Below are positions 7,114 to 16,337 of a stretch of 64,000 bases of DNA, piece by piece. The stretch is from Paenibacillus albidus (lineage in GTDB: Bacteria > Bacillota > Bacilli > Paenibacillales > Paenibacillaceae). Numbering within the stretch: the stretch's first letter is position 1; each line of letters opens with the position of its first letter. Under the pieces are notes generated by a model. The model searched no databases and was not told the DNA's origin. It saw only the letters and a list, made by a program, of their open reading frames with translations. The stretch is from positions 1-64,000 of the forward strand of contig NZ_BMKR01000015.1 of assembly GCF_014644435.1 (NCBI RefSeq). Reading direction: 5' to 3'. The translations under genes were made by a program, and so were the position numbers.

Positions 7114-9423
7114 TCAGCGGGTTACGGCGAGCTCGGATAATAGGGTCTCACTGGAGCTGCCTCCGGCCATCACGGTTACCCGGCAGGGTTCGGCAGAGAA
7201 CTTCAGATTTTTGTTCCAGATCGCCAGCTCCTCAAACCCAAGCTTAAAGGTAACTATTGTCTCTTCACCAGGCGCGAGGGTGATTTTACGGAAACCTTTC
7301 AATTCCAGAATTCTGCGGGTGATGCCCGATTCCCGGGCACGGATGTAGAGCTGAACCGTCTCCATTCCGGCTGTCCCGCCCGCGTTCCTGACCTTAACGC
7401 TGACCGTTATCTCCTCTCCGGCCTGCAGAGCAGATGCAGCAATAGACGGCTGTGAAAGTGTCAGGCCACTGTATTCAAACGAGGTGTAGCTCAGCCCGTA
7501 ACCAAATGGATACAGCGGTGCTGACGGCATGTCCACATACACGCGCGGACGGCCAGGGTCCTTCTGGTTGTAATAGACCGGCAGCTGCCCCGATGAACGC
7601 GGCAGGGATACCGGCAGCTTGCCGCTTGGGTTCACCGCGCCGAACAGAATTTCGGCCAGAGCCCTCCCGCCCTCCGGTCCGGGATACCAGGCACACAGCA
7701 GCGCACCGGCGAGCGGCTCAATTCCTTCGAGGGCATGCGGCCGTCCCTGGATGATCACGGCGACCACCGGTGTCCCGGTAGCGGCCACCTCCTCGGCGAG
7801 CCGCTGCTGCAACCCGCCGAGCCGCAGGTCGGCCAGGTCCACGCCTTCGCCGCAATCCATTTCGGAAGGACTGCCTTCCGAAACCACCGCCGCGCCGTTG
7901 TCTTCAAAGACGCCGCCGAACTGCCGCGCGCTGCTGCCGCCCAGCACCAGCACAGCAACATCCGCCCCCGCCGCCAGCAAGGCGGCCTCGGCCAAACCCT
8001 CCTCGGAGCTGCTGCGGATGCCGCAGCCCATGGCATGCACGACCTCCGTTCCGGCAGGTGCGTGCTGCCGGATGCCCTGAAGCACGGTGATCCCGCTGCC
8101 TTCAGGCTGGACGCTGGTATAATCGCCAAGCTGATTATACAGCCGGTCCGCATTGGGTCCAATGACCGCAATGCGGGAGAGCCCAGGCAGAAGCGGCAGC
8201 AGACCCTGCTCGTTCTTCAAGAGCACCGCAGATTCCCGCGCAATTTGCAGGCTTAGTCCGCGGATCTCGGGGCTGCCCACCACGGAAGCCGCCCGGGCTT
8301 CATCCGTGAACGGATTATCGAACAAGCCCAGGCGGAATTTCAGCGCCAGGACACGCCGGACCGCCCGGTCGAGATAAACCTCCTCGACCAGGCCAAGACG
8401 GACAGCCTCGGCAAGCGTGCTGAACGACTTGTCCCACAGGCTCAGGTCGACGCCGGACGTCAAGGCAAGCGCCGCTGCGGCTTCATGGCTGCCGGTCAGT
8501 GCCAGCAGCCGGTCTACAGCCTGGCCGTCGGCCATAACCACGCCGCCAAAGGACCATTCCTCCCGCAGGACATCCGTCAGCAGCCGTTCGTTGGCATGGC
8601 AGGGAATGCCGTCGATTTCATTATAGGCGGCCATGAATCCGGCCGCCCCTGCAGCCGCTCCAGCCCGGGCTGCCGGCAGATGAATCTCCCGCAGCTCACG
8701 TTCCCCGATGGCGGCAGGCCCTGCATTGCGTCCGCCCAAAGCGGCTCCCTGTGCACACAGATGCTTCAGCACCACCGCAATCCGGTCCGGGGAGGCCAAA
8801 TCCCCCTCCCCGGTGCCCTGCATTCCTTGCACCGCCGCAGCCGTCAGCGCCGCTGCCAGATAAGGATCTTCACTGTAGCACTCCTCGGAGCGTCCCCAGC
8901 GCGGATCATGCAGAATATCCAGCGCGGAGAGCAGCCCGAGATGGGCCCCCCGGCTCCGCAGCTCCAGCGCCACCTTGCTGTAGGCCTCTTCCATTAGCTC
9001 CGGATTCCAGGTGGAACCAGCAGCTAAATTAACCGGCAGGAGGGTGCCATCCAGTGCCTGATGTCCGTGCGGGCATTCCTCGCTAAGAAGGACCGGAATA
9101 CCGAGGCGCGTGTGCTCTAGCATATAACGCTGGATCTTGTTTGCGGCCGCCCCACTGCCTGCGGCATTAATGCCGTTGCTGTAATCGACGCCCGACCAGG
9201 GATCGCTGCGGAATAATCCGTAAAGGGCACCCATTCCCCCGCCGGTGGCCACTTCTGCTTTGAAGGCTTCGCTCAGCACCAGTTCCCCCTTCTCAAAAGC
9301 GTAGGCATCCCAGCCGTACATCCGCTGATTCAGCTGTCCCACTTTTTCTTGAAGCGTCATTCGGGACAACAGGTCCTGTACACGTTCTTCCACTGCGTAT
9401 GAGGACTGTCTGTAAATCTCCAT
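7114..9423 (-). CDS. Glycoside hydrolase family 3 (beta-glucosidase/beta-xylosidase type)
   Basis: 769 residues, no signal peptide, so intracellular. The N-terminal TIM barrel includes LSEECPHGHQA, DPRWGRSEECYSEDP and the nucleophile segment GGVVMADGQAV with Asp299. The second alpha/beta domain begins near ESAVLLKNEQGLLPL, and a fibronectin-III-like domain ends the protein (PFGYGLSYTSFEYSGL, then RRILELKGFRKI). These enzymes release sugars from the non-reducing ends of beta-linked oligosaccharides. It is the last gene of the transporter-regulator cluster, 19 bp after the response regulator gene, so it probably degrades the imported oligosaccharide. The exact linkage cannot be read from sequence. 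Confidence 0.93.
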   Translation of the reverse strand: MEIYRQSSYAVEERVQDLLSRMTLQEKVGQLNQRMYGWDAYAFEKGELVLSEAFKAEVATGGGMGALYGLFRSDPWSGVDYSNGINAAGSGAAANKIQRYMLEHTRLGIPVLLSEECPHGHQALDGTLLPVNLAAGSTWNPELMEEAYSKVALELRSRGAHLGLLSALDILHDPRWGRSEECYSEDPYLAAALTAAAVQGMQGTGEGDLASPDRIAVVLKHLCAQGAALGGRNAGPAAIGERELREIHLPAARAGAAAGAAGFMAAYNEIDGIPCHANERLLTDVLREEWSFGGVVMADGQAVDRLLALTGSHEAAAALALTSGVDLSLWDKSFSTLAEAVRLGLVEEVYLDRAVRRVLALKFRLGLFDNPFTDEARAASVVGSPEIRGLSLQIARESAVLLKNEQGLLPLLPGLSRIAVIGPNADRLYNQLGDYTSVQPEGSGITVLQGIRQHAPAGTEVVHAMGCGIRSSSEEGLAEAALLAAGADVAVLVLGGSSARQFGGVFEDNGAAVVSEGSPSEMDCGEGVDLADLRLGGLQQRLAEEVAATGTPVVAVIIQGRPHALEGIEPLAGALLCAWYPGPEGGRALAEILFGAVNPSGKLPVSLPRSSGQLPVYYNQKDPGRPRVYVDMPSAPLYPFGYGLSYTSFEYSGLTLSQPSIAASALQAGEEITVSVKVRNAGGTAGMETVQLYIRARESGITRRILELKGFRKITLAPGEETIVTFKLGFEELAIWNKNLKFSAEPCRVTVMAGGSSSETLLSELAVTR

Positions 9424-9442
9424 CGTCCGATTCCCCCCGTTA

Positions 9443-11020
9443 TTATGATTGGCTTGCCCGCAATCCCCGGTATTCCTTGGGCGTCATGCCCGTATGGGAT
9501 TTGAACACCGACACAAAATATTTGTATTCCCTGTAGCCTACCTGATCGGCAATTTCAAACACCTTGTCATGAGTGGATGCAAGCAAGGCCTTGGCCTGCT
9601 CAATCCGCAGCTCATTCATATATTCCGTGAACCCTTTGCCCGTACTCTGCTTGAAAATATAGCTGAAATAACTGGGCGTAATTTTTAGCCACGCCGCAAC
9701 TTCCGAAGCTTTGAGATCGGTCCGGTACTGCTCCTCGATATAACGTTTGGCCTTCTCCACGATCCAGTAGGAGCGGTCCGTCCCGCTCTGCTCAATCAGC
9801 TCCAGCAGATCCGTGAAATCCCGGCGGGTCAGCTCCGCAAGCGCATCATAAGAGTTATAGAGATAAAGATCCGGCGATTGGCGGCTGTACTCCATACCGG
9901 TAATACCGCTTTTGCGCAGACGCTGACGGAGCAGCGCGAACAGCTCTTCATATACCGTCAGGATTTCCGGCAGCAGATAAGCTTCTGCCCGGAAGAAATC
10001 GAACATTCCGGCAGCCAGCCGCTCCGTCTCTTCCCCATCCTGCTTGAACAAAGCAGAGACAAGGCCCTGCACCAATGCTGTAATATTGAAAGGCGTTGGC
10101 TCCCTGGTTCCGCTCCAGCGGGTGCTGTATTCCATATCCAGCAGCGGCTCATTCTCCAAGACATATAAGCGCAGCAGTTCAGACGCTTCCGCGCAACGCC
10201 CCGCCGTTTCTTCTATCCCGCTGTATACCTCCGACACACCGCAGCACAGGCTTGACTTGGAAAAGGGCTGGGAAAAGACTGGCTCCAGCCGCTCCAGCCA
10301 TTCCCCGGGAGTCATCCAGTGATCGGATACCGCCAGTGTGATCAGAAGATTCTCATGATCAAAGACAGAGACCAGCTGCAGATCCGGCCGTTCCAGCTTC
10401 TGCTGCAGACAACTTATCCAGTTCTCCTGAATCAACCCATAGGCTTCTTGCGCCAGACCGGCATAATGCTCCTGAAAAGAGGTAAGCTGGGTCGCCAAAA
10501 TGCGGAACTGCACGCCTTTTAGAGAAGAGGGAGCAGCCTTCCGGTAAGCGATTCCGTGGCGGGCCATGTTGGTAAGCCACAGCTTGATTTCTTCAATTCC
10601 GCCCTCCTGCCGTTGCTTGCGGACATCTTGGATCAGCGTCTCCACGACCCCGATCAATTCATCCACATCCACCGGCTTCAGCAGATAATCATCGACGCCC
10701 AGACGGATGGCCTGACGCGCATACTCAAAATCCTCGTACCCGCTGATAATGATCATTTTCGTCTCCGGAAATCGCAACCTGACCTGTTCGGCCAGCTGCA
10801 GACCATCCATTCCATCCATTCGGATGTCGGACAGTACAATATCCGCACCGGACCGCTCCATCACCTGCAGTGCTTCCTCTCCGTCATAAGCCTCCCCGAT
10901 GACCTCAATCCCCAGCTCTGACCAGTCAATAGTGCAGCGCAGACCTTTGCATATGATCGGTTCGTCGTCTACAATCAGCATCTTGAGCAGCTTGCTGTTT
11001 CTTGCCGCATTATTGCCCAT
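9443..11020 (-). CDS. Response regulator with AraC-type output (YesN-like)
   Basis: 525 residues from the chosen start. The receiver domain has MLIVDDEP, the phospho-acceptor Asp65 in VLSDIRMDG, and the conserved lysine in YLLKPVD. A middle linker is followed by two AraC helix-turn-helix motifs at the C-terminus (LKASEVAAWLKITPSYFSYIFKQ.. and VFEIADQVGYREYKYFVSVFK). The ATG at 11020 has GGTGAAG ahead of it and overlaps the kinase stop by 11 bp; the longer reading frame upstream only shadows the kinase gene. It should activate the neighbouring sugar transport genes when phosphorylated. Confidence 0.93.
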   Translation of the reverse strand: MGNNAARNSKLLKMLIVDDEPIICKGLRCTIDWSELGIEVIGEAYDGEEALQVMERSGADIVLSDIRMDGMDGLQLAEQVRLRFPETKMIIISGYEDFEYARQAIRLGVDDYLLKPVDVDELIGVVETLIQDVRKQRQEGGIEEIKLWLTNMARHGIAYRKAAPSSLKGVQFRILATQLTSFQEHYAGLAQEAYGLIQENWISCLQQKLERPDLQLVSVFDHENLLITLAVSDHWMTPGEWLERLEPVFSQPFSKSSLCCGVSEVYSGIEETAGRCAEASELLRLYVLENEPLLDMEYSTRWSGTREPTPFNITALVQGLVSALFKQDGEETERLAAGMFDFFRAEAYLLPEILTVYEELFALLRQRLRKSGITGMEYSRQSPDLYLYNSYDALAELTRRDFTDLLELIEQSGTDRSYWIVEKAKRYIEEQYRTDLKASEVAAWLKITPSYFSYIFKQSTGKGFTEYMNELRIEQAKALLASTHDKVFEIADQVGYREYKYFVSVFKSHTGMTPKEYRGLRASQS

Positions 11021-12818
11021 GTTCTTCACCACCCGGAATTTCGGCTTCCGGCATAGGGAGGGTGATCCGAATGACCGTACCTTCCGCCGAAGTATTGTGA
11101 ATCTCCAATCCGTATTCCTGCCCGAAGAAGATGGACAGACGTTCATGAATATTCTGCAATGCGCCTTCATGCCCATGCAGCCGGTCGAGCCGCCTGCGCA
11201 GGGAAGCCGCAATTTCCTGCATCCGTTCAGGCCTCATCCCTTTACCGTTGTCAGCGACATCGATCCTGATCACGCCGTCCGAAGTGTAGGCACTGACTTC
11301 TATCCGGTTAACCGGCTTTGTCTTGTCCCATCCGTGCTTGATGGCATTCTCGACCAGGGGCTGGATTGTTGCCTTAAGCGTGAGCGCCTCCTCAAGCCCC
11401 GGCTCCACATACAGCGAGTAGAACAGCTTGTCCCCCAGCCGGTACTTCTGCAAGTATAGATAAGCCTGAACCAGATCCATCTCCTTGCGCAAAGTCGTCT
11501 GATAATTGCCGTTATTCACACTGGCCCGGAAGAACTTCGAGAGCATTTCGATCAGCTGACTGGACTGCTCGGCCTGCTCCAAACGGGCTGTCCAGCGGAT
11601 CATATCCAGTGTATTGTACAGGAAATGAGGGTCCATTTGGTTCTGCATGAGCTTCAGCTCGGATTCCCGCTCCCGCAGCTCCAGCTTGTATTTATGCTCG
11701 ATCAGCTGCTGGATCGTCATGACCATCTCATTAAACTTGCGGTTCAGCTCCGAGATTTCATCCCGGGAATTGACAGGGACCCGGGCACTGAAATCACCGC
11801 CCGCCACCCGGCCTGTTTCGATCTTCAGCCGCAGAATGGGCCGGATAATGGTATAATGGAAGCCGAAAAATGCAATAAGTGCCAATATCAGAATCGCCAG
11901 CAGAATCACCAGCATAACCATCTTCACACCACGGAATTGCTCAGCCATCTTCTTCTCCGAGATCATTACAACCATTTTCCAGTTTGTAGTCTCAATCTGG
12001 TTGTACAGTGTTAAATAATTTTCGCCTCCCACCTTATAGGTTGTCAGCTTCTTATTGCTGGCTGAGAGCTTCTTCATCAGGTCCGCGTCCGGAACGAAAC
12101 GGTCCGGCATCTTGTTTGCCGATTCTAAGATCAGCTCCCCTTGATCCCCTATCAGAAATACGCTGCCTTCATTTTCTTCCAGGATACCTTTTTCCAGTTG
12201 AGCCGCAAGGCTGGCTTCATCAAGCCGGATCGTCAGCATCCCAAGCGGCTTCGTGACCTCACTGAACGAGTTCAGAATCCGAATCAGCGACAGAACGTTA
12301 ACCTCCCCGTTCCACGAGCTGGTCAGCGGATAGCCGGCAGTCCAGAGAATCCCGCCTTTTCGGGCGATAGCCTCCTTCTGCCACCTCGCTTCATCGCCAA
12401 TGAAGGGTTCACCCATTTCAATCGAATTGCCGTTGAAGCCGGAGATTTCAATGGATCGGATATACCCCCGTGACATTAACTGAAACGTCAGAAAATCCTC
12501 GATATTGCGTTTGACCACGGTTTTTTGTTCATTTTGGAGCCGGGGATAACTTCTAAGAAAAGCTCTCGTATCAGGGCTCAGGATGAGGTAATCGGCAATG
12601 TCCTCGACCATTTTGGTTTGCTCGCCAAGCCGGCTGGTAACATTGTCCAGGGTCCGTCTCGTAGAGCTGATGAACTGCTCCCGAAGCACCTGGTTATATT
12701 TGTATTGCACCACCACTCCGACCCCGATGGTTGGCAGGATCACAAAAAGCAGAAAAATCACCAGCGCTTTGGATTTCAAGCCGAAATTGCCGAGTTTCCT
12801 GTCAGGGATTGCTTTCAT
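11010..12818 (-). CDS. Sensor histidine kinase, YesM type
   Basis: 602 residues. A transmembrane helix at about 17-38, an extracellular sensor region of about 250 residues, a second helix at about 290-312, HAMP (TGRVAGGDFSARVPVNSRDEI) and then the His_kinase domain with MDPHFLYNTLDMIRW, where His398 is the likely phosphorylation site. The ATPase domain has LVENAIKHGW and VADNGKGM. Kinases of this type sit beside sugar ABC systems and sense the sugar or the loaded binding protein. It overlaps the response regulator gene and follows the two permease genes. Confidence 0.94.
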   Translation of the reverse strand: MKAIPDRKLGNFGLKSKALVIFLLFVILPTIGVGVVVQYKYNQVLREQFISSTRRTLDNVTSRLGEQTKMVEDIADYLILSPDTRAFLRSYPRLQNEQKTVVKRNIEDFLTFQLMSRGYIRSIEISGFNGNSIEMGEPFIGDEARWQKEAIARKGGILWTAGYPLTSSWNGEVNVLSLIRILNSFSEVTKPLGMLTIRLDEASLAAQLEKGILEENEGSVFLIGDQGELILESANKMPDRFVPDADLMKKLSASNKKLTTYKVGGENYLTLYNQIETTNWKMVVMISEKKMAEQFRGVKMVMLVILLAILILALIAFFGFHYTIIRPILRLKIETGRVAGGDFSARVPVNSRDEISELNRKFNEMVMTIQQLIEHKYKLELRERESELKLMQNQMDPHFLYNTLDMIRWTARLEQAEQSSQLIEMLSKFFRASVNNGNYQTTLRKEMDLVQAYLYLQKYRLGDKLFYSLYVEPGLEEALTLKATIQPLVENAIKHGWDKTKPVNRIEVSAYTSDGVIRIDVADNGKGMRPERMQEIAASLRRRLDRLHGHEGALQNIHERLSIFFGQEYGLEIHNTSAEGTVIRITLPMPEAEIPGGEEHGQ

Positions 12819-12858
12819 CAGCCAGGCTCCTTTTTTTACATTGCCGCATTGCCTCCGT

Positions 12859-13689
12859 TTAACCCTTAACCGCCCCCGCCGTCATGCCCGTCACCAGTTG
12901 CTTCTGCAGCAATAGATAGAAGATGAGTATAGGAATGAGCGCAATGGTAAGCGCGGACATTTGCAGAGTGTAGCTTGCTGTTTCAACCCCGACAAAATTC
13001 GCCAGCCCCAGAGGAAGCGTCTTGAGCGAATTGGAGGTGATCAGCACCAGTGCGAACAAATACTCGTTCCAGTTGTAGATGAAATTCAGAATGACCACCG
13101 TTGCCATGGCCGGGCGGGTGATAGGCAAGATAATGGACCAGAAAATACGGAAGATTCCCGCGCCGTCCATCACACCCGATTCCTCCAGATCTTTGGGAAA
13201 TCCGCGCATGAACCCTTCCAGAATGAACACGGTCAAGGACAGATGAAACGCAGTATAGGGCAAAATGAGCGACAGATAGGTGTCAATCAGACTCATTTTT
13301 TGCATAATCAGAAATATAGGAATCAGTGTCGCATGAATCGGCACCAACATGCCCAGCAGAAATAATCCGTAGATGAAACCGCGCAGCCTGAAGGTAAACC
13401 GGGCCAGAAAATAAGCGGCCAGCGCCCCGAGCAGCACAGTGACAATCAGGGAAACAAACGTAATGATCAGACTGTTCAGAAAATAAGTATCCATATTGGC
13501 GATATCCCAGGCCTTGCTGTAGTTGGAGAAATTCAGTGTCTCCGGAAAAGAAAACGGGTCCGCCGCATATTCCTGCTCCTCCTTGAATGAGTTGACGACC
13601 ATCCAGAAGATCGGAATTATATTCATAATAGCGAACAAGCTTAAAAAAGTGTAGGCAAATATCTGGAACAACGGTGACTTCTTCTTCAT
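12859..13689 (-). CDS. Sugar ABC transporter permease (MalG/UgpE type)
   Basis: 276 residues with six predicted membrane helices. The ATPase-coupling EAA loop is EESGVMDGAGIFRIFWSIILPITRPA. The ending VTGMTAGAVKG is characteristic of the MalG group in carbohydrate uptake (CUT1) systems. GGAGATGG is placed before the ATG. No ATP-binding subunit is encoded in the cluster, as is common in Bacillota where a shared MsmX-type ATPase serves many CUT1 importers. Confidence 0.94.
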   Translation of the reverse strand: MKKKSPLFQIFAYTFLSLFAIMNIIPIFWMVVNSFKEEQEYAADPFSFPETLNFSNYSKAWDIANMDTYFLNSLIITFVSLIVTVLLGALAAYFLARFTFRLRGFIYGLFLLGMLVPIHATLIPIFLIMQKMSLIDTYLSLILPYTAFHLSLTVFILEGFMRGFPKDLEESGVMDGAGIFRIFWSIILPITRPAMATVVILNFIYNWNEYLFALVLITSNSLKTLPLGLANFVGVETASYTLQMSALTIALIPILIFYLLLQKQLVTGMTAGAVKG

Positions 13690-13706
13690 GATCCCATCTC
13701 CTTTCT

Positions 13707-14588
13707 TTAGGCGTCCTTCTCCCGGCCCAGCCGGTTAATTACCGAAATCACAACCAGACTGAACAGCAGAATCAGAATCGACACCGCACTGCCGTATCCG
13801 TAACGAAGATTCATAAATGCACTGTTATACATGTAAATCGTCATCACTTCCGTCTGATGCGCCGGGCCTCCGCCCGTCAGCACCTGGATCAGATCGAACA
13901 CGCGGAAGGAGTTGCTGATGCTGTAGACCACCGCCACCATAATGGTGTTTCTAAGCATCGGAATCGTGACATGGATTGTCCGCCGCCATCCGGTAGCACC
14001 ATCCAGTTCTGCCGCTTCATTGACCTCTTCCGGTATATTTTGCAGAGCGGCCAGGAAAATGACCATGTATAAACCGCAGTTTTGCCATATATAGGCCACA
14101 CTAATCGACAGCATCGACCATTTTGCATCGCCAAGCCAATTCTGCCTCCAGCTGTCAAGGCCCAGGAACGAGAGGATGCCGTTGAGCATGCCGTATTCCG
14201 TGTTGTAGACCATCCCCCAGATCAAGGAGACCATAACCGAGGAAATGACAACCGGCATAAAGCCGACCGTGCGGAAGAACCCCGAACCCCTCAGCCCCTT
14301 GTTCAGCAAAAGAGCCATAATCAGACCCAGCGGAAGCTGGCCAATAAGACCTGTAATCATAATCATGACGTTGTTTTGCACCGACAGCCAAAAGGTATCA
14401 TCGCTGAGAATGCGGATATAGTTATCCATTCCCACTACTTTCATATCGCCAATGCCGTTCCAGTCCATGATCGAATAATAGAACGACAGCCCAATCGGAA
14501 TGATCGCGATGCCGAGATAGATGACCAGCGCCGGAAATAAGCCGATGAATATAGCCAGTTTGTTTCGCTTTAGCGTGTGCACAAGCAT
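13707..14588 (-). CDS. Sugar ABC transporter permease (MalF/UgpA type)
   Basis: 293 residues, six membrane helices. The EAA coupling loop is NEAAELDGATGWRRTIHVTIPM, and the RVFDLIQVLTGGGPAHQTEVMTIYMY region is typical of MalF/LplB-type CUT1 permeases. It pairs with the MalG-type protein 17 bp downstream. The ATG at 14588 lies almost directly on GGAAGGGG, so translation may really start at GTG 14582, two codons in, where the spacing is normal. Confidence 0.93.
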   Translation of the reverse strand: MLVHTLKRNKLAIFIGLFPALVIYLGIAIIPIGLSFYYSIMDWNGIGDMKVVGMDNYIRILSDDTFWLSVQNNVMIMITGLIGQLPLGLIMALLLNKGLRGSGFFRTVGFMPVVISSVMVSLIWGMVYNTEYGMLNGILSFLGLDSWRQNWLGDAKWSMLSISVAYIWQNCGLYMVIFLAALQNIPEEVNEAAELDGATGWRRTIHVTIPMLRNTIMVAVVYSISNSFRVFDLIQVLTGGGPAHQTEVMTIYMYNSAFMNLRYGYGSAVSILILLFSLVVISVINRLGREKDA

Positions 14589-14686
14589 TCCCCTTCCAGT
14601 CTGAGACCTTTGCTCCTTCCAAAAACGGCTGTCCCTCCATCACCGGGGGCCAGCCATTCTCGGTAGAACATTTATTATTGTTGCAC

Positions 14687-16009
14687 TCAGTTCATTTGAT
14701 CGATAGCTTCCTGCGCATCCGCAGCCACCTGCTCCGGTGTGCCTCTGCCGATGGTCAGTGCCTGAATGCCGTTCTGCACTACATCCACGACCTGGGTCGG
14801 AATGATACTGTCAAAGACAGGAGCCGTACCGTTGCCGGTCAGTTCCAGCATCTCTTTCAAATACGGACTGGCGTCTTCGGGAATATCCACGGTAGCCGGA
14901 ACAACTACGCCGTTTCGGATCAACTCTTTGTACAGGTCCTCACTGACAAAATATTTCAGGAACTCTTCTGCCGCAGCTTTCTTTTTCTCATCCAATCCGC
15001 TTTTGAGTGCAATGCCGTATTGAACGACGCCTGCACTTTTAACCGGATCTCCTTTGCCCCCCTCTACTTTTGGGAACAGCGCGATACCGAATTTGTCGCC
15101 TTGTTCATTATTGATGCGGATTCTCGCATCCACGGTGGAGGAGGAAATATGCATGGCCGCTTTTTCCTGAATGAAATAATCCTGGCCCTGTACGGAATCC
15201 ATATTGTTGGCATCCGTATTGAAGGCTCCCAGCTTGGACAATTCGTCAATGACTGACAAGGCTTTGACAAAATCAGGATCGGTGAACTTGGCTTCTTTGG
15301 CCACAACCTTGGTCAGGAAATCGCTGCCTGTGAGACGGTCGCCAATAATCGACAGATACGAGGATTGCAGCGGCCATTGCTCCTTGTTGCCCAGCGAAAC
15401 CGGCGTGATTCCGGCTGCCTTCAGCTTTTTAACCGCATCGATAAATTTCTCATACGTGTCCGGGAACTGATCGTATCCGACCTGGGAGAACATGGCCTTG
15501 TTGTAATAGACGATGTCCACAAAGGTCTGCTTGGTAGGAATGGCATATTGATGGCCGCCGACTTCAAAACCGGCAAGTGCACTTTCCGGCAAAATGGCGC
15601 TCCAGTTATCCATCAGACCATCAATCGGCTCCACCAGGCTTCCCTCTACAAGCGGAGCCAGATCGGCGCCGGGCCAGACGACGTTGATATCTGCCAGATT
15701 ATTGGCCGCAGCAAGCGTGCGCAACTTGGTCTTATACTGGGCTGCAGGGACACCGTCCTGCTGGATAACAATGCCGGGATGCTCTTCCTCGAATTTGGCG
15801 ATCCGGGCTTTGTAGACTTCGTTATCTACATTGGGCGACGTCCAGGGATGCATCATATTCAAGGTAATCGTCTCTCCGGAGCCTTCGCTCCCGTTGGCAT
15901 TATCCGAGTTGCTGCTGTTGCTGCTGTTGCCGCAAGCCGCCGTGAACAAGGCCAGCATGCCCGCCATCGTCAATAGAGCAAGTTTCTTTGTCTGTTTGCT
16001 GTTTACCAT
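14687..16009 (-). CDS. Sugar-binding lipoprotein of the ABC importer
   Basis: 440 residues. A lipoprotein signal ends in LFTAACG, with Cys26 as the lipidated residue, followed by a Ser/Asn-rich linker and an extracellular solute-binding family 1 domain (GETITLNMMHPW, EEEHPGIVIQQ, and a C-terminal KYFVSEDLYKELIRNG..). I start it at ATG 16009, preceded by GGAAAGAGGG, rather than at the in-frame upstream ATG. It is the first gene of the importer operon and should capture the oligosaccharide outside the membrane for the MalF/MalG pair. Confidence 0.92.
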   Translation of the reverse strand: MVNSKQTKKLALLTMAGMLALFTAACGNSSNSSNSDNANGSEGSGETITLNMMHPWTSPNVDNEVYKARIAKFEEEHPGIVIQQDGVPAAQYKTKLRTLAAANNLADINVVWPGADLAPLVEGSLVEPIDGLMDNWSAILPESALAGFEVGGHQYAIPTKQTFVDIVYYNKAMFSQVGYDQFPDTYEKFIDAVKKLKAAGITPVSLGNKEQWPLQSSYLSIIGDRLTGSDFLTKVVAKEAKFTDPDFVKALSVIDELSKLGAFNTDANNMDSVQGQDYFIQEKAAMHISSSTVDARIRINNEQGDKFGIALFPKVEGGKGDPVKSAGVVQYGIALKSGLDEKKKAAAEEFLKYFVSEDLYKELIRNGVVVPATVDIPEDASPYLKEMLELTGNGTAPVFDSIIPTQVVDVVQNGIQALTIGRGTPEQVAADAQEAIDQMN

Positions 16010-16099
16010 AATCAACCCTCTTTCCTTAAGTTGTATTAGCATGTCCCATTGCGGTTCCCAGATCGTTGTCAGCGTGTCTCGTCTGATCTGTTACTCATT

Positions 16100-16105
16100 A
16101 TTATA
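16100..16105 (-). promoter_or_regulatory. Candidate -10 box of the importer operon
   Basis: Read on the minus strand, TATAAT stands about 90 bp ahead of the binding-protein ATG. No good -35 box lies 16-18 bp further upstream, which suits a promoter that needs an activator such as the AraC-type response regulator of this locus. Confidence 0.45.
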
Positions 16106-16207
16106 GAAGCTCCACACTTCTTGCTATATCCCACAAATGTTAGATTATATCCGATATTCATCAGGAATATTGAATTTCACCTTAGTTTTTTGGATAAAAT
16201 CGCGATT

Positions 16208-16230
16208 ATGAGTTATGAAATGTAACTCAT
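16208..16230. promoter_or_regulatory. Inverted repeat, possible regulator binding site
   Basis: A perfect 8-bp inverted repeat ATGAGTTA / TAACTCAT with a 7-bp spacer. It lies about 100 bp upstream of the candidate -10 of the importer operon. It could be an operator or activator site; no family can be assigned. Confidence 0.4.
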
Positions 16231-16268
16231 GACGTAATGTATGTTTGCTTTCATTTGTGTTTTTCAAC

Positions 16269-16283
16269 AGCAAACGCTTCCAT
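16269..16283 (-). promoter_or_regulatory. CcpA binding site (cre)
   Basis: The minus strand reads ATGGAAGCGTTTGCT, matching every fixed position of the cre consensus WTGNAANCGNWNNCW. It lies in the gap upstream of the binding-protein gene, about 165 bp from its candidate -10 box. Carbon catabolite control of the importer is therefore likely, though the distance is somewhat large for simple repression. Confidence 0.65.
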
Positions 16284-16295
16284 TTATGGGATTTA

Positions 16296-16326
16296 GATAA
16301 CCGCTTGAACAGCTCAAGCGGTTATC
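16296..16326 (-). terminator. Hairpin after the GH130 gene
   Basis: GATAACCGCTTGA pairs with TCAAGCGGTTATC around a 5-base loop, 11 bp beyond the GH130 stop. The minus-strand 3' flank (TAAATCCC) is only weakly U-rich, so it may be a partial terminator that separates GH130 from the importer genes. Confidence 0.55.
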
Positions 16327-16337
16327 CTGAACCCTGT